Shown here one piece after another: positions 53,698 to 64,000 of a stretch of DNA of 64,000 bases (position 1 is its first letter; each line of letters starts with the position of its first letter). Source of the DNA: Ecdyonurus torrentis (taxonomy: Eukaryota; Arthropoda; Insecta; Ephemeroptera; Heptageniidae); assembly GCA_949318235.1 (NCBI GenBank), contig OX439127.1:36066656-36130655 (forward strand). Direction: 5' to 3'. The position numbers and the translations under genes are program-made. Under the pieces are notes generated by a model. That model was not told the DNA's origin and did no database searches. It worked only from the letters and a program-made list of their open reading frames with translations.

Positions 53698-54240
53698 CAA
53701 ACATATATAAAATACTCATGTAATGAACTACAAAATCATAAACTCTTTTGGTGTCTTTTTTTAATGTGACACTACTCTTAAATATTTAATATAATAAGTA
53801 GATATCCATAGTATTAAAATTAAAGTTGAACGATGTTTGTTTTTTGTTTTAATTTAGGTATTTAGGTCCATAACCCACAGACCTTAATCACTGTTTGCAC
53901 ACTTATAGAATTATAATCAGTAATATACCAAGTGTACAGTATACAGTACAAAGCCACATTAATAATGTAGGATAAGAAAATATCTCATATTGTTGCACGT
54001 ACATCACTAGAAATATAATATACGTCTTATAGCTATAGAAATAAACAGCGTACGATTTTTTATAAAAGTTTCAACTTTACTTTGAAAATATATACTGCCC
54101 TTTCATAAAATATATAACTTGAACCATTGAACCAACAATTCTAGTGGCAACAATAAGAATAGTTGAACATATTAGTTATTAGCGATGTAAATGGTACTCA
54201 TACAAAACGCTTTAGATGTAGAACTTCTTTATATAAGTAC

Positions 54241-54242
<2 letters not shown>

Positions 54243-54321
<79 letters not shown>
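54243..54321. repeat. (GA)n microsatellite
   Basis: About 79 bp of GA, first part of a composite simple-repeat block. Confidence 0.96.
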
Positions 54322-54324
<3 letters not shown>

Positions 54325-54416
54325 AAATAATTTTATATCCATGTTCTTTGATGTAAAAATAAGAGAGAAAGAAAAGTTTCAATTCATTTGCTTCACACCC
54401 ACCACCCACCCACCCG

Positions 54417-54588
<172 letters not shown>

Positions 54589-54829
54589 GAGCATGAGAGT
54601 TTGAGTAAGGGAGAGAAAAAGGAGAAAAAGGGTGTATTATGAGGGATGAGTGATGGTAGTGTGGGTGGTTTTGGATACAAGGAGTGAGAGAAAGAGTGAG
54701 AGAGAAAAAATTGAAAGACGAGGTATATGTAATCATATTGAGGCGTTCGTACAGTCAGCCAGTCTGCTATTACTGAATAGATGATGTAGGATAAGAATGA
54801 AAAGCTCTTACTTGCTCTTTCACTTACTA

Positions 54830-54832
<3 letters not shown>

Positions 54833-54876
<44 letters not shown>
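54833..54876. repeat. (TA)n microsatellite
   Basis: About 44 bp of TA. Confidence 0.93.
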
Positions 54877-54881
<5 letters not shown>

Positions 54882-55992
54882 CTCACACACATACACACAC
54901 TTGTTTGGCTAACCGAACAGGGAAATTGAAAAAAAAATGCTGATGGTTATATAGCATTGCATTTACTGGTACTGGTTTCATGCTCCCTCACATCGGCTAT
55001 ACAGTATACCATGGTACTGTAAAAATCAATAAATTTATTTTACACCATCACACATATAATTAAATGACCTAGTGTAAAAATATTGTACTTTTTTTCTTGT
55101 ACAACAAATTAAAGTAACAGATGATAAATTAGATTACTTTGTCATTACTAATTTTAAGTTCTTATTTTTTTTTTATTATTATTATTACTATCATTTTTAA
55201 ATAATCTTCTTTGATAATTTTATTATAGCTATCAGTGTGTGTTCCTTTTCGGCATTTATATAAGCGCAATAGTATAAGCTTACACATCACACTGACGGGA
55301 ACTGCCGATAGTAAACGTTTGCTACTGATAGCTTGTATCAATTCCACCTGATGGTGAATTTTGAATTCCTTGTGACTTTTTTTTTTATTGACTTTCAAGA
55401 CAAGATGAAATATTTAAGTAATTTAGCTACAAACTTAAATTTTAGTTCCCATTCTTAGTATTAAGAAATATTTTAATAAAAAAAAAATTTAATGATAATT
55501 AAATTGAAATGTATATTCATTATTTTATATAATTATATTTATTGTTGTTTGTCCGTCCTTTCAGTGTTAAATAAGTTATTAAGAAAAAGAAAAAAAAAAA
55601 GAGGCACGTTACTGATAATTGATTAATTTTCAACTTAAGTTTGTCTCCTAATTCATTTATTTTTATAAAATTTATAATATATTATATTTGAGTATACGCT
55701 ATTATAAATCAAAGTATATAATTCATCATAAATAACAGTAGAAATGTCTGTAAAAGCAAAGACAGTTGACAGTTTTTACTGTACAACCTTAAAAAAAAAA
55801 TGTACTATCAAAACTGCCACTTTGAAACGTGTTGCAGGCTGCAGGTTGTGTCCGATGATCGTTTTAATTTCCAGTAAATATGGAACGTAAGGCTTAAATT
55901 CTAATTTTTAAAAAGGTTCGAATAATCATTTCCAAACATTATAGTTATTTCGTTTATTTTTTGCAGGTATTGTATTTTTGTCGCAATAGCGC

Positions 55993-55993
<1 letters not shown>

Positions 55994-56044
<51 letters not shown>
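55994..56044. repeat. (TA)n microsatellite
   Basis: About 51 bp of TA. Confidence 0.93.
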
Positions 56045-56048
<4 letters not shown>

Positions 56049-57311
56049 GTATATAAATTATGCACAAGCTATTATTACATTAAGCTATTTTATACATATA
56101 CAGTGAGAGTTGACATGTGAAGAGTCGCGGCATCAGTTTTTCGAGCTTCAGTATATTTTATTGTTATATTATTTCCTTGTCACAGACTACTTTCAAGTTT
56201 CTAAATGTCATACCAAATTATACTAAAAGCATAGCATTATTTCAAACTAAATATTAACTACTTTATCAAGAAATCAATATTTTTTTACTGCACTTTACAA
56301 TATTGGAAAAGTGCATTACCTTCGTGTAACAGTAAGCTTATTGAAATCTAAAATTAAAAAATGCATACATACATATTCAACTTTTCATATGAGACACCTC
56401 AATTAAATATTATTTTTAATTAAATTTGGAATAAAATTTAGTGCAAAAAAAAATTTTGTTGTAGACTTTTTTAGTGATGATTTTAAAATAATTTTTGAAG
56501 CATTCAATTTCTATTCTTTAAATTTAAGGAATTGTGTTAGTAACTTTTTAAAAGTAATGTACCCTTTTGATAAAATAAAGCACCTCTTTTGTTTTCCCCT
56601 ATTTTTTTTTTATTATTATTATTATTTTTTTACAAGTTTTACTACTTGATAAACTGAGAAGACGAAAAAATAAATGTTCACAAAACTATAAATTAAATGT
56701 ATACGTTACTGTATGATTACTTTACAATACGAAGTAACTCACGTTACATTTTATTTGCAATGCTGTGCAAAAAAATATATATATATAGAAAGCTTTGCAC
56801 GGTGCAAATAATTTACAGAAAGGTACTTATTATTGTCTCGATTTTTCAATTTATTTGCTTATTTCAATTTGTTTACTTACTAAAAATCAATGCTATTTAA
56901 TAAATTAAAGATAGTCACATCAGTTTGATTTACTTTTCTAGTTTGAATAAACATGGGCATTTGCATTCAATCATGTTAAGTTATTTTATTTATTTAAATG
57001 TTACAAAGAAAAATTTTAGAGTGCATTACAAATAACTATGTATAACTTTTGTAGTAGTGGAAGTAGGTAAATGATAATATTTTGTATAGCAAAAACTGAA
57101 ATAAATAAAATAAATTACTTCTTAGCTAAATGTTATATTCTTGGTTTATTAATTTTAATTTTAAATTTATATGCACTGGATTAATATTAAAAAGTTTTCC
57201 ACTATCTGTACAGTATACATTCTTTATACAAACGGTAAAGTCAAAAGAAGTTTAAGTCAAAGCATAATAGATATGTGATTGCATACCTTTTTCACACACC
57301 TTTTTTACATG

Positions 57312-57514
<203 letters not shown>

Positions 57515-57614
57515 ATTTTATATGCTTATATAAAAAATTATTCAGTTATGAAAATAATAATACATAAACATAAATAAATTACGTTAAAAAAATCTCACAA
57601 GTAAATACAGCGTA

Positions 57615-57617
<3 letters not shown>

Positions 57618-57661
<44 letters not shown>
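57618..57661. repeat. (CT)n microsatellite
   Basis: About 44 bp of CT. Confidence 0.93.
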
Positions 57662-57663
<2 letters not shown>

Positions 57664-58752
57664 GTATTGCTCGCTTCCTTTACTCTCTATCTCATGAAAT
57701 ATTGATATACTAATATTGACTACTTCTATGGTTTTATTATATTCAGTGCATTTGGGCTTTCCTATATTACTGAATAAATAAACAATTTAAATGCAAAATA
57801 CATTTCGTATAGGTGCTCAAGTACAATAAATAGCTAAAAATAATACAAAATATGCTTAATAAAATTAGTTTTTTTTTTTCAAGAATATTTCTAATTTAAT
57901 ATAATTGTAAGCATTAAATAAAAAATTATGAGAACAAACATTACAGAACATAAAATTACGTAAAAATAAGATATAAATGACATTATGAGGCTAGTTTTTT
58001 GTTTAAATATACATTTTCAAATATAGTTTTTAGAAGTAAGAAATATATTTTTTTTTCAGTGTGGTACTAACTAAAGTAATAGAAAGCTTTTTACCTGATA
58101 GCTATGTTTCACTCACTTCCTAATCTAAGAGCTTGCTATTAGGTGGTTGGAGGGCAGTTTCGGTCATTCATTCAGTTTTTTTTTCTTTCCATTCTCAGTG
58201 CTCTCTTTCACTCTCTCTCTCACTCTCGCTATTTCTCAGCACGCCTACCCTATTTGCTATTACGTTTTTATTACTACCCTCCCAGCAAGGTGTCAAAAGT
58301 TTGTTTTGTCGGCTACAACACACTCGTATCGTAAATTTAAGCTTACGATGTACTGTACGCACGTAACAATATACACTTGTGTACAAAAATATACCATACA
58401 TACGTAAACACTTATACTGGTGAAACTATAAAGCCGTATTTGAAAGTATTCTTTCTTAATGTAGTAATTTTTAGATATAACATGCAAATCTATTGGAAAA
58501 TACATTCATAAGGGCTGGAGAGAATTTTGATTTTTTCCCTTTCTATTTGCATGAAGAGATGACAGAAATTTAAAACTTTTCATTTTTTTTTTAATGTAGA
58601 AATTGAAACGATACAAGTATTAGTCATACAAGCTCTAATATAAGTCAATGATGATAAAAATTTTGAAGTATAAGGATAGATAAGGATAGATATATATCAA
58701 CCCCTCTATCTCAATTGCTAAAATAAGCAAATCAAAATGTGTACTATATTAA

Positions 58753-58816
58753 TAATAAACAACTTTATTAAGGCGTTGTGAGGGCATGACAGCCCTATTT
58801 TACAAAATCTTGACCA
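58753..58816. repeat. Dispersed repeat (GGCGTTGTGA type), copy B
   Basis: It aligns with 28103-28165 in the same orientation: AAGGCGTTGTGAGGGCATGA and TATTTTACAAAATCTTGACC. It is followed by a short (TA)n tract at 58862-58896. Confidence 0.5.
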
Positions 58817-58857
58817 GAGAGGAGAATATGATAGTATCATTTATTGTAAAAGGGTGA

Positions 58858-58904
<47 letters not shown>

Positions 58905-59228
58905 TTACCTCTTTTATTGTTATCATTGTGATATAAAATAATAGTATAAAAGTACACAAACTATAAACCAATACAGTACAGTATATAACTCAAGTATTTT
59001 TGTAAATTTACTTAAACAATAATTATATTAAATAATAGTAATTGTTGTATTGAATTAAATTAATAAAATTTTGTATCAATAATAAATTAATCTAACATTG
59101 CATTATATGGGTATTTCTGTGGAACAGTACAGGACTCGTATTGGCTTGCACTGTGTTTCAGTTAAAAAAATAAAATAAACTCAACTAATAATGGATCATC
59201 AAAATTAAACTTTTCGTTATTGCCTGAC

Positions 59229-59520
59229 ATGCTTCTGTTATACAAACCTTGTCATTTATTGGCTGTATTGAACCTCATCTTGGTCCCAATAATGGTGACA
59301 TTATTGATTCTAAACCTAATGTTAATTATAAAGATAAATTTCAACCACTTAAAGATCTTTTAAATCAAAGTATTCAACAAATTAAGGGTATGGATATGAA
59401 ACTTGATGATATCAACGTAAAATTTTCTGTAATTGATAATAAAATGGATGTTATGCAAAAGAGCTTGACGAAGCAAGTTATAAAATTGATATTTTACAAT
59501 ACAATTGTATTGGTAGGTAA
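59229..59520 (+). pseudogene. N-terminal fragment of a non-LTR retrotransposon ORF (probable)
   Basis: The open frame reads HASVIQTLSFIGCIEPHLGP, NNGDIIDSKPNVNYKDKFQP, LKDLLNQSIQQIKGMDMKLD and on through DINVKFSVIDNKMDVMQKSL. L-x-x-x-G-x-IE-x-x-x-GP recalls the (G)DIE-x-NPGP motif found near the start of many LINE proteins, and the hydrophobic spacing afterwards is coiled-coil-like. There is no endonuclease or reverse transcriptase domain after it, and a TGA lies just upstream, so it is a fragment. The family assignment is uncertain. Confidence 0.45.
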
Positions 59521-59991
59521 GGTAATATACAAGTGGGAGGTGGGAGGAGCCACGCTTCTATCTTAATTATTTCGTATACAAGATATCAAGTTATCAGTTT
59601 TGCAATTATAATTGCAACAAATGTCATTTTATTTCTGTTATTATCTACAAAGTTTTTAATAATAAACTCATAATCTAATCAGAAAACTGTACCCATCTAA
59701 GTTATGTCACTAAAAAAAAAATTCGTAATGAATTTTAAATTAGTTAGCTATTTAAATAATGAAATGTAATTGAATGTATTTGAGCTTTTTATATGAGTTG
59801 CTTATTATATTAGCTTTTAATAGACAACTTGTGCATTGTTTTAGCTTTATTTTTATCATTTTTTCAAAGATTTTTTTTTTATATAAATAAATATTTTTTT
59901 GTATATTAAAACCTTTTCTTGGAACATGCTAAATTTTAAGTACTTGCCATGTTTTGTTTTTTGAGGTTTTTATAAATGTTGTTACACGTTA

Positions 59992-60258
59992 ATGAACATA
60001 ATCCTGAAAGTTTCAGCTTCTTCCATGTTTTTGTCCATGGGGTTATGGAATCTTTCTTTTTATAACTGTACCATTTTGACCGTTACACGTTTTGAAAAAT
60101 TTAATACTGTTAACTCGTACAATTATAATAGGTTTCAAGTAAAAGGTTGCCTTCTTGCAAAGTATGTAGACAGAGAACTAGTAATTTCAAATCTTGCACG
60201 TGGTTTTATGGATTTACCATATTTTTCAATTTTCCCTACTCCGTATAAAAATGATTAG
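59992..60258 (+). other. Open frame of unknown origin, possible retroelement debris
   Basis: An 88-codon frame starting MNIILKVSASSMFLSMGLWN and ending FPTPYKND. I recognise no domain. It lies between the LINE-like fragment at 59229 and an A/T-rich tail at 60880-60925 ending AATAAAGACGATTATTTATT, so it could be part of the same decayed element. It may also be chance. Confidence 0.2.
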
Positions 60259-61023
60259 ATTAATTGCTTTTACAAGAGAAAAAAGTTCATATTATATTCC
60301 TTCTTATAACTTAGTTTAGCTTCACCAATTTTAAATCTCAGCACTTTTAATTTAAATTTAATTAAATGGTCATAAATATTAATTGAAATTAGTGGTATAT
60401 AAAATTTTGATTATTAAAAAAAATTGATACACAATTTTCACTGTCATTTCTTATGCGATAATTTTGTATTTTTGTACCTCGTTCTCAGTTTCTAAAGTTT
60501 TAACTATACACATAATATGATTAAGAAAATGCCATAAATTTAATCATATTAATTTTATGAATTTTACTTTTCATCTACTTAATTTCAATAATAATTAATT
60601 TCAATAAGAATGTAATTTTAGTTTGAAAGGGGTTATTATTGTCTGAATGGATGTTGGCGTAGTACTAGCCAATCACAGCTAAAAGCGTGCTTCCACTACT
60701 TTCCTATATATTTAGGTTTACAAACAGAGCGTTTTGCTTTACTATATTATACTAAAAGTACTGCACACAGGTCTGCGAATTTTAAATGAGGGATATGGGG
60801 TTAGGTGTAAGAGTGAGCCAGACATATTGTCAGGCTTAAACCTCGCCCTTTCAAAAATTTGTATTTTTTTTCTATCTATGCATTTTTTTGAATAAAGACG
60901 ATTATTTATTTATTTTAAATGTAACTTTAAGTGCTTTAATCAATGTATACTTTATACACTGTAGGGCACAAAATAATGACCATAGGTAAAAAAATATTAT
61001 TACTGAAATTATAGAATATAAAA

Positions 61024-61156
<133 letters not shown>

Positions 61157-61633
61157 ACAACTTTCCTCATAAACTATTTTGTCTTACCTTCTCTAAAGAC
61201 ACTGGGCTCTACATTCGCTGTTGTCATTATTTTGAAATTACACTAATAAAGTTATAGTCACTTTCACATAAAATTAAAAACACTCAATTCACAGTTTTTT
61301 TAATGTTACATAGCTATGTTATTTATGCAAAATGTTTAACGTTTTTGAAAACTATAAAGATTAAAAAGCGTAAAAGCCCAGAGTCTTTTTACAGAAGGTA
61401 AGACAAAATATTTTACCATCTAAGAATTTTTATTTATCATGCAACCATTGCAACATTTGAAATACATGAAACACATAATGTATTCCTATTTTCTTTTTTT
61501 TTCACACTTATAAGATAAAAAGTGCAAAAGCACTATGCAATTTAACACTCACCGCACAATCTCTCCAAGATTATAAGATTACTCGGTGTATAGACAAAAA
61601 AAAACACACAGTATTGCTTTTATTTATATAATT

Positions 61634-61714
61634 CCGAGAACAGTACGCCTGCAGCATTTGAAAGTATGCAACCAGTTGGTTACGTATGTCGTGCAATTGC
61701 ATAATATACTGCTT
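61634..61714 (+). repeat. Dispersed hairpin repeat, copy B
   Basis: Second copy of the unit at 26459-26541, same orientation, sharing TATGCAACCAGTTGGTTACG and TATGTCGTG. The stem half reads ATTGCATA here, one mismatch from copy A. Confidence 0.55.
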
Positions 61715-63063
61715 GACATGTTCTGTTTGCGTCTCTTCGATTCCAGGTTTTCCTATAAAAATAACTGAAGTGCAAAATAGAGCTGCGTTGTTCTTTTTTT
61801 TATCACTTATTTATCTTTCTATTGTAAAAGAGTATTAGATTTTTGAAGTTAAAACTTTCTGAAGTGATTTTTTTTTATAAAGTTAATCTATTTTTGAAAG
61901 TTTTTTTTTATACTATCTAATCTAAGATTAAAATTTTATATTGAATGAATAATACAGGCTATTTGTATCAATAAATCTATAATTCATACACCACATTAAA
62001 ATATATTTTCTCACAAGGGAATATCTAATTTTTTCTCTCTCTCTTTATAATTTCTTCTTCTTTTTTGACAAGCAAATAATTAATCTTTTAGGAATTCTTT
62101 TTGATTGGTAAGCTAAAATATTAAATTAATGTAAAATAAAAATTGCAATCAATATTTTAGCTAAATTTTCAAGTGAGAATGCAAACTTGAAATTTCTTTA
62201 GACAGGAATAACAACATACAAGCTAATTTAATTTTATCTAGATAATGTAGCTGGATAAATGTAATTAAATTTAATTTCAAACAGTAGTGGTATTAAATAA
62301 TAAAACACAGAGATCTACAAAATTCAGGACTGTACCAAAAAAAGTATAAATTTTTGTCAGCAAAGTTTTAATTTCACAAAATCCATTATTATTTTTTTTT
62401 TTAAAATTTTGAATAATTTAATTTTGAAAATTATAAAATTAAACTATAATCAATAATATTTGAATACAAATTATTTAAAGCTTTGCTGTAACTGTAACTA
62501 AATTGTAGAAAATTAGGAATTATGTTTATTTCAACCATATTTAACAGTTTTCAAATATATATATATATATATATATATTATATAACATTATTCATTCTTA
62601 AAAATTCTTCTTTACTTTATAATTTGTTTTATTAAATAATAAAACTTAATTAATAAAACTGAAGATACAAATTTTTGCAGTTTAATCTATGAATATTAAT
62701 ATGGAAAATAGGAAAAAGAGGAAGTAGAGGTAGAAGAAGAAAAAAAAAACTCACAATATTCTTTAATATTATTTTATATCGCTATATGAAAGAATTTTAC
62801 CATAAAGGTCTTTTTTAATATCAAAGTACATTTAATTAAATTGCAATATCAATTTTCTTTATTCTCATTTGAAATCCATAAAGCAAACAGAAAAAAAAAA
62901 TATGAGATTAAAATTTTTTACATAAAAGAGAAACCTAGAAAAGAAAAGCTGAAGAAGCTTATTTTATATTTTAATCTAAATTCAATCATCCGGTAAAAAA
63001 ATATAAAATATCTTTTCCTCGAAGTTTAAGTTGTGTTATATTGAGAAGTTCTAAATTTAAAAC

Positions 63064-63114
<51 letters not shown>
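63064..63114. repeat. A run followed by (GA)n
   Basis: About 27 A followed by about 24 bp of GA. Confidence 0.9.
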
Positions 63115-64000
63115 CTAGAAAAGGAAATGTATCAGTATAAAAAATATTATATAACCTTACTATGATATAATCTTTTTTACTTAAAACTTTTTTTTTCTCA
63201 TCATCTTTATAAAATATTAAGAAATAAAAATTTCAAGTTACTATAAAAAAGTACTCTAAGTTTTTCTTATTTTAATATAATTTGAAATTGAAGAATCATC
63301 ATGTAAATTTTGTTTTATCCTCGCATAGATTCGTAATTTGCATAATTATATATGCAAATGATTCAAATTTTAGATTTAAATAATTCTTCTAAACTAAACT
63401 ACGTATTTATTTCAATTGAAATAAAACTTAAAAAAAAAAAAAAAAGAATTGCTAGTGACCAATTTAAGAAGAAGGTTTCTGTTAAAATTAAAATGACAAT
63501 GATGTATTTTCTATGTAAAAGATTATTTCTATACATTTAAAGAGTTAGAAAGAGGGGGGAAGTGAGAAAAAAAAATCAAAGATTTAACTGTTTTTGAAAT
63601 TAAGCCAAATTAAAGGAAATTTGGACCTTTTTATTACTCAAATGTAACCAACATGTATTCTTTGTAATTACTTTGCCTAGACCATCAGTAACAATTATTG
63701 TCACTAAGCATACTGCCACTTACTTGAAAAAGTGGTAAATAAAATAGAAATTACAAACTTTGCGTATTCCTATTCTCTATCTGTCTCTCTAACTCTCATT
63801 TATCTAGTTTTCATTTTTTGTCCTTACTCAAGATACACATAGAAAATGATAAGACTTGTGAATGTCACAATAATTAACAATTACAATTTGTTGTAGCGCA
63901 ATAAAATTTCTAGTCTCGTTGTCTTCCTTCCCCCGTTTTTTTAGTTTTTTTTTTATTGACAAGTATGTCAGATAAATTACGAGCTGCCAACTGTATAAAT

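Noticed and set aside
58133..58407. Several overlapping frames near 58.2 kb, considered as a tail exon
   Set aside because: They are driven by T- and CT-rich sequence; no Dscam transmembrane or cytoplasmic motif, and no compatible phase-1 exon could be defined.

Overview
The window is nuclear DNA of an animal, most likely an arthropod and probably an insect. It is strongly AT-rich, has GT-AG introns, carries very long (TA)n, (GA)n/(CT)n and (ATTC)n arrays, and holds many short inverted-repeat transposons. The species cannot be named from the sequence.

One gene fills the supported coding content: a Dscam-family (Down syndrome cell adhesion molecule) receptor on the plus strand. Twenty-one exons from 3721 to 44445 encode, in order, the second half of Ig2, Ig3, Ig4, Ig5, Ig6, two alternative versions of Ig7, Ig8, Ig9, FN3-1 to FN3-4, Ig10, FN3-5 and the first part of FN3-6. 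This is the Dscam order Ig1-9/FN1-4/Ig10/FN5-6. Every exon-exon junction keeps the reading frame, and one transcript would give about 1425 residues from this window. The 5' end (signal peptide, Ig1, first half of Ig2) and the 3' end (rest of FN3-6, transmembrane helix, cytoplasmic tail) were not found and presumably lie outside. There are no tandem exon arrays for Ig2 or Ig3. The only duplicated exon is Ig7, present as two exons separated by an 85-nt intron. That pattern fits the insect Dscam2 paralogue, whose Ig7 exon pair is mutually exclusive, rather than hypervariable Dscam1.

Layout: 1-3720 is non-coding, probably intron, with a diverged tandem repeat near 1.9-2.3 kb and a 447-bp (ATTC)n array ending about 50 bp before the first exon. 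3.7-10.8 kb holds Ig2-Ig5. 10.8-26.2 kb is one 15-kb intron full of (TA)n and transposon relics. 26.2-27.1 kb holds Ig6. 32.0-32.7 kb holds the Ig7 exon pair. 35.6-44.4 kb is an exon-dense stretch (Ig8 to FN3-6). 44.4-64 kb is at least 19.5 kb of apparent intron, with LINE remnants, a foldback element and many microsatellites.

The points most worth a second look are: (i) the Ig7 exon pair, its short intron with YGCY motifs, and a GC-rich YGCY cluster about 1.1 kb downstream, together a candidate Muscleblind-type switch; and (ii) a set of foldback elements with clean ends, including one whose unoccupied target site is preserved in a second copy of the host repeat 39 kb away.
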